From Intestinibacter sp. (GTDB taxonomy: Bacteria; Bacillota; Clostridia; Peptostreptococcales; Peptostreptococcaceae), in NCBI RefSeq assembly GCF_022780145.1, contig NZ_JALEXO010000019.1, positions 1 through 19,021 on the forward strand: a DNA stretch of 19,021 nt, given 5' to 3'. Each line of letters begins with the position of its first letter. The stretch's first letter is position 1. Shown piece by piece: positions 8,085 through 14,553 of this stretch. Below the pieces are notes generated by a model. That model was not told the DNA's origin, made no database searches, and worked only from the letters and a program-made list of their open reading frames with translations. Position numbers and translations under genes: made by a program.

Positions 8085-9100
8085 TGGAGTATTTTAATAC
8101 ATATAAAAACAAATTATTTATAGTTTTGACAAGAATAATGAATCAAGCTGTCGATGGCAGAAAATTTACGGATGAAGAAGTAGAAAAGCTTCTAATGGAC
8201 ACAAAAATTGCAGATGAGGATTTTATAAAAAATGTGCTTGGATATAGCGAAAATCCTTATGGTATAATGGGTGCGGACTTTAAGCCTATGTTTACTGATA
8301 AAAAAATTCCTATAAATCCGACTGTTTTAGAGAAACGCTGGCTAAAATCAATAATAAAGGACGATATGGCGAGGTTGTTTCTAGATGAGGATATCATTTT
8401 GAAGCTAGAAGATAAATTGCAGGATGTAGAGCCTTTGTTTACAATGGATTTAAAAAATGAATATCATATAGACGAGAGATTTATTAAGGTTATAGTATGC
8501 TCTTTTAGATATAATAAATTTATAAAATATAGATTTACTCATAATGGAGAGAAATACGAGCATATAGGGATGCCATTTAAGCTTAGCTATCTTGTGAGAG
8601 AGAACAGGTTCAAGCTGTCTGTTTACTGTATAGAGAAGAGAGAGCTTTTTTATATAGATTTAGATAGTATAGAGGATATAGAGTTTTTTGAAGACTTAGA
8701 TGAGGATCTAATCCAGTTACAAAAGGAAGTAGACGCTATTGGAAAGAGAGAATTTTTTAAGAGGGAATTAAGCAATCAGATGGTCACATTGAAGCTACAA
8801 ATTATTCCGGCGTTTAATAGTGATACACCAACATTTAGTAGTAATACAGTGGAAAGGGCTCATTTTTTATTTTCTGCTTACGATAAAAAATCGTTTAAGA
8901 TGGAGGATTACTATATTTTAGAAGTTAAATATTATAAATTTGATGAAGAAAATGTCATAAAAAAAATACTAAAACTTGGAATTTATGCTACAATATTAGA
9001 ACCCGAAGATGTAAAACAAAAGGTTGTGTCTATGCTTTTGGAGGGGTATAATTTACAGAAAAGATTTGATCAAGAAATGGGTGAAGACTATTTAATTTAG
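8084..9100 (+). CDS. WYL-domain protein, second of a pair
   Basis: A 338-aa protein whose ATG overlaps the stop codon of the preceding gene by one base. No ordinary DNA-binding motif is obvious in its N-terminal ~90 residues, although the segment PTVLEKRWLKSIIKDDMARLFLDED follows the pattern of clostridial WYL proteins. Residues ~145-205 form a WYL-like domain (FIKYRFTHNGEKYEHIGMPF, KLSYLVRENRFKLSVYCIEKRELFYIDLDSIEDI). The C-terminus ends with KILKLGIYATILEPEDVKQKVVSMLLEGYN, comparable to the WYL C-terminal extension. It is likely the partner of the upstream protein, one bringing the HTH and the other tuning ligand response (inference). The pair sits just downstream of the putative structured RNA. 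Confidence 0.72.
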   Translation: MEYFNTYKNKLFIVLTRIMNQAVDGRKFTDEEVEKLLMDTKIADEDFIKNVLGYSENPYGIMGADFKPMFTDKKIPINPTVLEKRWLKSIIKDDMARLFLDEDIILKLEDKLQDVEPLFTMDLKNEYHIDERFIKVIVCSFRYNKFIKYRFTHNGEKYEHIGMPFKLSYLVRENRFKLSVYCIEKRELFYIDLDSIEDIEFFEDLDEDLIQLQKEVDAIGKREFFKRELSNQMVTLKLQIIPAFNSDTPTFSSNTVERAHFLFSAYDKKSFKMEDYYILEVKYYKFDEENVIKKILKLGIYATILEPEDVKQKVVSMLLEGYNLQKRFDQEMGEDYLI

Positions 9101-9133
9101 GTTTCATAAAGTATGAAACTATAAATGTTTATA
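9101..9133. repeat. Two adjacent perfect inverted repeats
   Basis: GTTTCATA (9101-9108) and TATGAAAC (9112-9119) form an 8-bp inverted repeat with a 3-nt centre. Next to it, TATAAA (9120-9125) and TTTATA (9128-9133) form a second. They start immediately after the WYL stop codon and precede the small membrane protein gene by about 35 nt. There is no T run, so an operator or a weak hairpin end is as likely as a terminator. Confidence 0.6.
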
Positions 9134-9166
9134 TATAGAATTGCACATTGCTAGGAGGTGCTTTAT

Positions 9167-9367
9167 ATGTTTAAATTTAAAACAAATAACTTATTAGATG
9201 GAATAATGTACATAATTATGGGTATAATTTATTGCGCAGTGGCTGTGTATTTTGTTTCAATTAGAACAAATATAGTACATGCGATAATTACAATTTTATC
9301 ATTTGTGGTTGGAGCTATAGCTTATTTTAAATTAAGCTTTAGAAAAACTACAGATGAGGTAAAATAA
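9167..9367 (+). CDS. Small two-helix membrane protein, unknown function
   Basis: A 66-aa protein. ATG 9167 is preceded by AGGAGGTG (9153-9160), a near-perfect ribosome binding site, so I reject the GTG at 9158, which lies inside that site. Two hydrophobic stretches (~residues 9-29 and ~35-54: MYIIMGIIYCAVAVYFV and VHAIITILSFVVGAIAYF) are separated by a short polar turn (SIRTN), giving a hairpin in the membrane with a basic C-terminal tail. I do not recognise the family. It lies 15 nt upstream of the YbaK gene and is probably cotranscribed with it, though a shared function is not evident. Confidence 0.72.
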   Translation: MFKFKTNNLLDGIMYIIMGIIYCAVAVYFVSIRTNIVHAIITILSFVVGAIAYFKLSFRKTTDEVK

Positions 9368-9382
9368 TAGAGGTGGATATAA

Positions 9383-9862
9383 ATGGCAAAAAAAGTAAAG
9401 ACAAATGCGATGAGAATTTTAGATTCGAATAAAATAAATTACGAGACACATTCATATAAAACAGATGGTGAGCATGTAGACGGAATCACCGTCGCAAATG
9501 CTATAGGTAGAGATGTAGAGCAAGTCTATAAAACCTTGGTAGTGCAAGGTCACAGCAAGGAATACTATGTTTTTGTAATAGCAGTCGACCAAAATTTAGA
9601 CCTTAAAAAGGCGGCAAAAGCAGCTGGTGAAAAAAGCGTCGAAATGATTCATGTCAAGGATATAAACAAGGTTACAGGCTATATTAGAGGAGGGTGCTCT
9701 CCTGTAGGTATGAAAAAATTATATGGTACATTTGTAAATGAAAAGGCAAAGGATTTGGATACTATAATAGTCAGCGCTGGTAAAATAGGACATCAAATTG
9801 AGCTGAAGCCTGAGGATTTGCAAAAGGTTACTAATTTTAAGTACGCAGATGTGATACATTAA
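9383..9862 (+). CDS. ybaK: YbaK-type Cys-tRNA(Pro)/Cys-tRNA(Cys) deacylase
   Basis: A 159-aa trans-editing enzyme of the YbaK/EbsC family, which hydrolyses cysteine mischarged onto tRNA(Pro) in the cytoplasm. The length is typical. Visible family marks are the TNAMRILD N-terminus, THSY, the conserved lysine K50 in VYKTLVV (equivalent to the catalytic-pocket Lys of the Haemophilus/E. coli enzyme), FVIAVDQNLDLKKAAKA, and GYIRGGCSPVGMKK (~99-112), followed by IIVSAGKIGHQIELKPEDL. ATG 9383 has AGAGGTGGA (9369-9377). A strong terminator ends the two-gene unit. Confidence 0.93.
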   Translation: MAKKVKTNAMRILDSNKINYETHSYKTDGEHVDGITVANAIGRDVEQVYKTLVVQGHSKEYYVFVIAVDQNLDLKKAAKAAGEKSVEMIHVKDINKVTGYIRGGCSPVGMKKLYGTFVNEKAKDLDTIIVSAGKIGHQIELKPEDLQKVTNFKYADVIH

Positions 9863-9879
9863 ATTTAATATAAACGTCG

Positions 9880-9926
9880 AAAAGGGATATTTAAAATAGA
9901 TTTTTCTAGTTTTAAATATCCCTTTT
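9880..9926. terminator. Terminator after ybaK
   Basis: AAAAGGGATATTTAAAA (9880-9896) pairs perfectly over 17 bp with its complement at 9910-9926, with a 13-nt loop. The terminal A and T tracts are part of the stem, so it may act in both directions; no minus-strand gene uses it. Confidence 0.88.
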
Positions 9927-9973
9927 CATTTGCAACAAATTGAAAAACAAATATTTTGATATTCAAATTACTA

Positions 9974-10001
9974 TTGACTTATAAATAAAAATTGTTATAA
10001 A
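9974..10001 (+). promoter_or_regulatory. Sigma-70-type promoter of the DegV gene
   Basis: TTGACT (9974-9979), a 16-nt spacer and TATAAA (9996-10001) form a good vegetative promoter. Transcription would begin near 10008, leaving a leader of about 165 nt before the start codon. A second TATAAT at 10039-10044 lacks a clear -35. Confidence 0.6.
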
Positions 10002-10041
10002 ATTATTTTTCGAGATGTATATAAAATTACAAAGTGGATAT

Positions 10042-10134
10042 AATACACATAAAGTTAATATAGAAGTAGGATAATAGAAAGTTTATATGGGAATAAATAC
10101 ATATACAGTTAATATAAAAATAGTATAGAAATAA
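10042..10134 (+). repeat. Duplicated block in the DegV leader
   Basis: Two copies start at 10042 and 10096 (54-bp period). In the first 32 positions 27 are identical, with the core AGTTAATATA at 10053-10062 and 10107-10116. Both lie between the promoter and the ribosome binding site, in a stretch without coding potential. Confidence 0.65.
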
Positions 10135-10174
10135 ATGTAATAAATTAGATGTCGTGGTGGGAGGAATTATTTTT

Positions 10175-11011
10175 ATGATACGCATAATAACAGATAGTTC
10201 GAGTGATATAACTAGAGAAGAAGCTGAGAGATTAGGTATAGAATTAGTGGCTTTACACGTTGCATTTGGGGAAGAGAGCTTTTTAGATGGTGTCAATATA
10301 ACTCATGATGAATTTTATAAAAGACTTGAAGAGGCTGAAGAATTACCTAAGACTTCACAAATGAATCCAGCTGGATTTGTAGAAGTTTTTGAAAAATTTA
10401 TAGATGCTGGGGATGAAATAGTAGGGATATTCTTATCATCAAAATTAAGTGGCACATATCAATCAGCTGTGATAGCGTCTCAAATGATTGAAACTGATAA
10501 GATACATATTGTAGATTCAAAAAACGCCAGCCTTGGATTGGCAGTACTTATCAGAGAGGCTGTTAAGTTGAGAGATGCAGGCAAGACTGCAGTAGAAATA
10601 GCATCAGAAGTAGAGGAACTTGTAAAAAGAGTAAAATTAGTGGCTGTAATGGACACCCTTAAATATTTAAAAATGGGGGGTAGACTATCTGCTACATCTG
10701 CATTAGTAGGTGGAGTTCTTGGTATAACTCCTGTAATATCAGTTGTAGATGGTGCTGTCGAAGTACTTGCAAAGACTAGAGGACACAAAAAATCTATAAA
10801 ATTTATGGTAGATTATATGCAAGAAAATATTCCAGATGAAAATCACTGTGTTGAATTTGGATATACTAGAATAATCAAAAATTTAGATGATTTTAAGGAT
10901 AGCTGTAAGCCAAAGTTCGAATTAGGTGAAGAAGCAACTAGAGAAATAGGTGCTATAATAGGTACACATGTAGGACCTGGAGCATTTGGCATATCTTATA
11001 TAGGTAAATAA
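10175..11011 (+). CDS. DegV family fatty-acid-binding protein (FakB-like)
   Basis: A 278-aa DegV protein. Family members bind one fatty acid and, as FakB, present it to FakA kinase for phosphorylation and entry into phospholipid. Visible marks: MIRIITDSSSDI at the N-terminus, TSQMNP (60-65) and LSSKLSGTYQSA (87-98), which contact the carboxylate in known structures, then IHIVDSKNASLGLA, LKYLKMGGRLS, LGITPVISVVDG and the C-terminal IGTHVGPGAFGISY. ATG 10175 is chosen because GGGAGG (10159-10164) precedes it at acceptable spacing; the GTG at 10154 would place that site inside the coding region and add residues absent from the family. No fakA kinase gene is in the window. The gene has its own promoter and terminator. 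Confidence 0.92.
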   Translation: MIRIITDSSSDITREEAERLGIELVALHVAFGEESFLDGVNITHDEFYKRLEEAEELPKTSQMNPAGFVEVFEKFIDAGDEIVGIFLSSKLSGTYQSAVIASQMIETDKIHIVDSKNASLGLAVLIREAVKLRDAGKTAVEIASEVEELVKRVKLVAVMDTLKYLKMGGRLSATSALVGGVLGITPVISVVDGAVEVLAKTRGHKKSIKFMVDYMQENIPDENHCVEFGYTRIIKNLDDFKDSCKPKFELGEEATREIGAIIGTHVGPGAFGISYIGK

Positions 11012-11019
11012 TGATATTT

Positions 11020-11049
11020 AATAGACTCAATGCATAGGGTCTATTTTTA
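11020..11049 (+). terminator. Terminator after the DegV gene
   Basis: AATAGACTC (11020-11028) pairs with GGGTCTATT (11037-11045), one G-U pair, with an 8-nt loop. The T-rich stretch TTTTTATTTT follows. Confidence 0.82.
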
Positions 11050-11064
11050 TTTTGTTGAAAAATA

Positions 11065-11083
11065 GTTTCTTATCATAAGAGAC
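11065..11083. repeat. 19-bp near-perfect palindrome upstream of the fumarase genes
   Basis: GTTTCTTAT-C-ATAAGAGAC is symmetric about C11074 with one mismatched pair. It lies about 105 nt upstream of the likely fumarase promoter and looks more like a protein site than a terminator because no T run follows. Confidence 0.5.
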
Positions 11084-11188
11084 GGGAATTATTAAATAAA
11101 TTTTTACATATATGTATAATAATTTAAAAATTAGAAATAATATAGTTATAATAATTGTGGAGGCATCAGACAGAAATTTTCAAAAAAC

Positions 11189-11217
11189 TTGTTTTCTGGA
11201 CTAAATAATGTTAAGAT
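11189..11217 (+). promoter_or_regulatory. Promoter of the fumarase operon
   Basis: TTGTTT (11189-11194), a 17-nt spacer and TAAGAT (11212-11217) form a plausible vegetative promoter with start near 11224. A sequence resembling the CodY box, AATTTTC-A-A-AAAACT at 11175-11189, overlaps the upstream edge with two mismatches to AATTTTCWGAAAATT. Confidence 0.5.
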
Positions 11218-11259
11218 AGAAAGACGAATAATTATAAAATAATGGGGAGGTATGTTCGT

Positions 11260-12099
11260 TTGAAGGTTATTAATTCTGCTCAAATTACCGAAGAAGTGAA
11301 ACGTTTATGTATAGAAGGAAATATTTTCTTAGGTCAAGATGTTGTAGATTGTTTTAAGCAAAATCTAGAAAAAGAAGAAAGCGATCTAGGAAAAGATGTT
11401 TTAAATATTTTAATAGAAAATGCAAAAATAGCATGTGAAAAAGAAGTTCCAATATGTCAAGATACAGGAATGGCTGTATTCTTTGTCAAGGTAGGCCAAG
11501 ATGTCAGAATAGAAGGAGATACTTTGACAGAAGCTATAAACAAAGGTGTAAGTCTTGGATATACAGAAGGATATCTTAGAAAATCTGTAGTAAGCCCAAT
11601 TACTAGAAAAAACACTCAAGACAACACTCCAGCCGTAATTCACTACGATATGGTCAAGGGAGATAAGCTTGAGATAGTATACGCACCAAAGGGATTTGGT
11701 AGTGAAAATATGAGCCAATTGAAGATGTTAAAGCCATCTGATGGATTAGATGGAATCAAGAGATTTATAGTAGATGTTGTATCTGAAGCTGGTCCAAACC
11801 CATGTCCACCGATAGTTGTAGGCGTTGGAATAGGTGGAACAGTAGACAAGTGCGCTCAAATTGCTAAAAAGGCTCTAACTAGAGAAATTGGAGAACACAA
11901 CGCAGACCCATTTATAGCAGATTTAGAAAAGGAAATGTTGGAAGCTGTAAATAACTTAGGAATAGGACCTCAAGGATTAGGTGGAAGAACTACTGCTCTT
12001 GCTGTAAATATAGAAACTTTCCCAACTCATATAGCAGGACTTCCAGTTGTTGTTAATATAAATTGTCATGCATCAAGACATAAGAGCGTGATTTTATAG
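11260..12099 (+). CDS. Fumarate hydratase class I, alpha subunit
   Basis: A 279-aa N-terminal half of the two-subunit, 4Fe-4S fumarase, which interconverts fumarate and malate in the cytoplasm. The three cluster cysteines are C66 (CQDTGM), C182 (NPCPP) and C269 (NINCHASRHK). Other family segments: SPITRKNTQDNTPAVIH, APKGFGSENMS, VGVGIGGTVDKCA and GIGPQGLGGRTTALAVNIE. The start is probably TTG 11260: GGGGAGG (11244-11250) sits nine bases before it and translation begins MKVINSAQITEEVK, as in the family. The ATG at 11242 lacks a ribosome binding site and would include this one in its coding sequence. The beta subunit gene follows after 51 nt. The enzyme type is oxygen-labile, fitting an anaerobe. 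Confidence 0.95.
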   Translation: MKVINSAQITEEVKRLCIEGNIFLGQDVVDCFKQNLEKEESDLGKDVLNILIENAKIACEKEVPICQDTGMAVFFVKVGQDVRIEGDTLTEAINKGVSLGYTEGYLRKSVVSPITRKNTQDNTPAVIHYDMVKGDKLEIVYAPKGFGSENMSQLKMLKPSDGLDGIKRFIVDVVSEAGPNPCPPIVVGVGIGGTVDKCAQIAKKALTREIGEHNADPFIADLEKEMLEAVNNLGIGPQGLGGRTTALAVNIETFPTHIAGLPVVVNINCHASRHKSVIL

Positions 12100-12150
12100 G
12101 ATTTTTTAAATAAATAGATACGAAGAATGCTTTTATAAGGGGGATAAATT

Positions 12151-12705
12151 ATGATAGAATTAAAAACTCCATGTACAAATGAAGATATTGAAAAATTAAA
12201 ATGTGGTGATGTCGTGAAGATAAGCGGCGTTTTATATACAGGAAGAGATCAAGCTCATAAGAGAATGGTGGCTGCACTAAATGAAGGAAAAGAGCTTCCT
12301 TTTGATGTGAATGGTCAAGCTATTTACTACGTTGGACCAGCGCCAAATAAACCAGGTGAAATAATCGGTTCAGCAGGGCCTACAACAAGCTATCGTATGG
12401 ACGATTTAACAGTTCCTCTTTTAGAAAAAGGTCTAAAAATAATGATAGGAAAAGGAAAGAGAAACGACGTCGTAGTAGAAGGCATGAAAAAATACAAGGC
12501 CGTTTACCTAGCTGCTATCGGCGGTGCAGGAGCTTACATATCTAACTCAATCAAAAAATGTGAAGTAATAGCTTATGATGATTTAGGAGCAGAAGCTGTT
12601 AGAAGACTTGAAGTAGAGGATCTACAATTAATAGTAGCTATAGATTGCCAAGGCAATAATATCTACAATAAGAGAAAAGAATTCGAAAGAGAAATAAATT
12701 TATAA
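12151..12705 (+). CDS. Fumarate hydratase class I, beta subunit
   Basis: A 184-aa C-terminal half of class I fumarase, forming the active enzyme with the alpha subunit. Family marks: LKCGDVVKISGVLYTGRDQAHKRM (17-40), IYYVGPAP, IIGSAGPTTSYRMD (71-84) with the conserved Ser/Thr/Arg of the substrate site, MIGKGKR, AAIGGAGAYISNSIKK and LGAEAVRRLEVEDL. ATG 12151 has AAGGGGG (12137-12143). It is cotranscribed with the alpha subunit and probably with the malic enzyme gene, since no terminator with a T run separates them, only stem-loops. Confidence 0.95.
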   Translation: MIELKTPCTNEDIEKLKCGDVVKISGVLYTGRDQAHKRMVAALNEGKELPFDVNGQAIYYVGPAPNKPGEIIGSAGPTTSYRMDDLTVPLLEKGLKIMIGKGKRNDVVVEGMKKYKAVYLAAIGGAGAYISNSIKKCEVIAYDDLGAEAVRRLEVEDLQLIVAIDCQGNNIYNKRKEFEREINL

Positions 12706-12763
12706 TGCATAGGAAATTATATTCCTTTGAAATTTTGGATAAATATAATTTCCGTCATGCATT
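12704..12763 (+). repeat. Long stem-loop at the fumarase beta stop codon
   Basis: AATGCAT (12704-12710) pairs with ATGCATT (12757-12763), and GGAAATTATAT (12712-12722) with ATATAATTTCC (12743-12753), separated by a small internal loop. No T run follows, so this is an mRNA hairpin (processing, stability or attenuation) or a protein site rather than a standard terminator. Confidence 0.7.
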
Positions 12764-12777
12764 TCAAAAAGGTTATC

Positions 12778-12833
12778 GCACTTGCTACGCCAAGTGCTTA
12801 AAAATCAACATTATGGATCTTTAGGATAAAGAT
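12778..12833 (+). repeat. Two further hairpins in the malic enzyme leader
   Basis: GCACTTG (12778-12784) pairs perfectly with CAAGTGC (12791-12797) over a 6-nt loop. ATCTTT (12817-12822) pairs with AAAGAT (12828-12833), followed by TTTCTTA, which is at most a weak terminator. The 172-nt gap between the genes holds no reading frame. Confidence 0.6.
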
Positions 12834-12877
12834 TTTCTTATAAAAAATATATTTGAGATGAAATTTGGAGGAAAAAC

Positions 12878-14059
12878 ATGGCAAAGAAAGACTTTAATGA
12901 ATTAGCATTAAAAATGCATGAGGAAAATGTAGGAAAAGTAAGCATAAAAAGTAAAGTAGGAGTTTCAACTAAGGATGATTTATCTACAGCTTATACTCCA
13001 GGGGTAGCAGCTCCATGCTTAAAAATAAAAGAAAACAAAGACGATGTTTACAAATACACTTGCAAATCAAATATGGTTGCAGTAGTAAGTGATGGTACAG
13101 CAGTTCTTGGACTTGGAAATATAGGAGCATCTGCTGCTATACCAGTTATGGAAGGTAAATCAATATTATTTAAGGAATTCGCAGGTGTCGATGCATTCCC
13201 AATATGTGTAGACACTATGGATATAGATGAAATAGTTAGAACAGTAAAATTAATAGCGCCAGTATTTGGTGGAATCAACCTAGAAGATATAAACTCTCCA
13301 AGATGTATAGAAATAGAAAATAGATTAAAGGAAGAATTAGATATACCAGTTTTCCACGATGACCAACATGGTACTGCAATAATAGTTTCAGCTGGTATAA
13401 TAAATGCTGCAAAGCTTGCTGGTAAAAAATTAGAAGACCTAGAAATCGTAATAAATGGTGCTGGTTCTGCAGGTATGGCAATAGCAAAAATGTTACTTAA
13501 CTTAAACGTAAAAGACATAGTTTTATGTAATAGAAAGGGAGCAATCTATTCTAAATCAGAAGGTTTAAACTGGGCTCAAGAAGAAATGCTAAAGGTAACT
13601 AATAAAAACGACCAATCAGGTTCATTAGCTGATGTATTAAAAGGAAAAGACGTATTTATAGGTGTTTCTGGACCTAACATGGTTACAAAAGAAATGGTAG
13701 CTACTATGGCAGAAAAATCAATAGTATTCGCTATGGCTAATCCAACTCCAGAAATATTCCCTGATGAAGCTAAAGAAGGTGGAGCATTTATAGTTGGTAC
13801 TGGACGTTCAGATTTCCCTAACCAAGTAAACAACGTTCTTGCTTTCCCTGGAATATTCAGAGGAGCTTTAGATGTTAGAGCTAGCGAAATCAACGAAGCT
13901 ATGAAGGTTGCCGCAGCTTATGCAATAGCTGGAATAATCAAAGACGAAGAATTAACTACAGAATTCGTATTACCAGATGCATTTGATCCACGTGTTGGTA
14001 AAGAAGTATCTGCAGCAGTTGCTAAAGCAGCTAGAGATACTGGCGTTGCTAGAATATAG
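12878..14059 (+). CDS. Malic enzyme (NAD(P)-dependent, oxaloacetate-decarboxylating)
   Basis: A 393-aa short bacterial malic enzyme converting malate to pyruvate, CO2 and NAD(P)H. Residues ~10-160 are the malic N-terminal domain with catalytic Y39 in YTPGVAAPC, SDGTAVLGLGNIG (71-83), K94 in MEGKSILFKEFAGVDAFPICVD, metal ligands E136/D137 in NLEDINSPRCIEIE and FHDDQHGT (D161/D162). Residues ~165-385 form the Rossmann domain with GAGSAG (194-199), then GVSGPNMVT, FAMANPTPEI, GTGRSDFPNQVNNVLAFPGIFRGALDVRA. The cofactor preference cannot be read with certainty. ATG 12878 has TTGGAGGA (12865-12872). Downstream of fumarase it completes a fumarate-malate-pyruvate route supplying reducing power or, reversed, C4 acids. 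Confidence 0.96.
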   Translation: MAKKDFNELALKMHEENVGKVSIKSKVGVSTKDDLSTAYTPGVAAPCLKIKENKDDVYKYTCKSNMVAVVSDGTAVLGLGNIGASAAIPVMEGKSILFKEFAGVDAFPICVDTMDIDEIVRTVKLIAPVFGGINLEDINSPRCIEIENRLKEELDIPVFHDDQHGTAIIVSAGIINAAKLAGKKLEDLEIVINGAGSAGMAIAKMLLNLNVKDIVLCNRKGAIYSKSEGLNWAQEEMLKVTNKNDQSGSLADVLKGKDVFIGVSGPNMVTKEMVATMAEKSIVFAMANPTPEIFPDEAKEGGAFIVGTGRSDFPNQVNNVLAFPGIFRGALDVRASEINEAMKVAAAYAIAGIIKDEELTTEFVLPDAFDPRVGKEVSAAVAKAARDTGVARI

Positions 14060-14080
14060 TAAAATTTTATAATTGAAAGT

Positions 14081-14122
14081 AAAAACTGTTACATGAACTT
14101 TAGTTTGTGTAGCAGTTTTTTT
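14081..14122 (+). terminator. Terminator of the malic enzyme gene
   Basis: AAAAACTGTTACATGAA (from 14081) pairs, with one mismatch, with the arm TTTGTGTAGCAGTTTTT (14104-14120), ending in a T run. Confidence 0.85.
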
Positions 14123-14211
14123 GATTGCGTAAAACATATTTTTAGCTGTAAAAACATAGAATTTATAAAGGGTACAATTTTTAATATATGATAGATTTGA
14201 GGAGATTATTT

Positions 14212-14493
14212 ATGGATGAAAATACAATTGTTTTATGGGATCAAGATGGCGTTGAGACTACTTTCGAAAAAATATTTTCAATAGAGATTGATGGCGAAAA
14301 CTACATTATGTTATCACCTGTTCAGAAGAAAATTTACAGTGATGAAGAGGATGAGGAAGAAATTTTAGTTTTTAAGATAAAGGATAGCGATCATGGTGAG
14401 CTTTTAGTCCATTTGAAGGAGGAGGAATGTGCAGCTCTTATGGATAAATGTAAGGTGTTATTTGAAAAGTTTATAAATAGTAACGATATTTAA
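14212..14493 (+). CDS. DUF1292 family protein
   Basis: A 93-aa acidic cytoplasmic protein of the DUF1292 (YrzB-like) family, widespread in Firmicutes, with no settled function. The pattern is characteristic: TFEKIFSIEIDGENYIMLSPV followed by an acidic stretch (DEEDEEEILVFKI) and a short C-terminal helix. The start is ATG 14212 with GAGGAG (14200-14205) six bases before; the ATG at 14188 has no ribosome binding site and would place that site within the gene. It is often found near DUF965/Holliday-resolvase or alaS genes in other Firmicutes, which is not the case here. Terminator hairpin directly downstream. Confidence 0.85.
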   Translation: MDENTIVLWDQDGVETTFEKIFSIEIDGENYIMLSPVQKKIYSDEEDEEEILVFKIKDSDHGELLVHLKEEECAALMDKCKVLFEKFINSNDI

Positions 14494-14510
14494 TTTATTG
14501 AGATACAAAT

Positions 14511-14553
14511 GGGGCATTATACGGTGTTGTTATAATGCCCCGTTTATTATTTT
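14511..14553. terminator. Bidirectional terminator between convergent genes
   Basis: GGGGCATTATA (14511-14521) and TATAATGCCCC (14531-14541) form a perfect 11-bp stem with a 9-nt loop. On the + side GTTTATTATTTT follows, on the - side ATTTGTAT, so termination is stronger for the DUF1292 gene than for the minus-strand operon. Confidence 0.82.

Noticed and set aside
10027..10296. Minus-strand reading frame of 89 aa across the DegV promoter
   Set aside because: It overlaps the conserved start of DegV, has no ribosome binding site and its composition is typical of antisense frames.
11242..11259. ATG 11242 as start of fumarase alpha
   Set aside because: The GGGGAGG site would be inside the coding sequence and the extra residues do not fit the family; TTG 11260 is better placed.
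13048..13518. Minus-strand 156-aa frame within the malic enzyme gene
   Set aside because: It is the antisense shadow of a highly conserved gene and shows no start signals.
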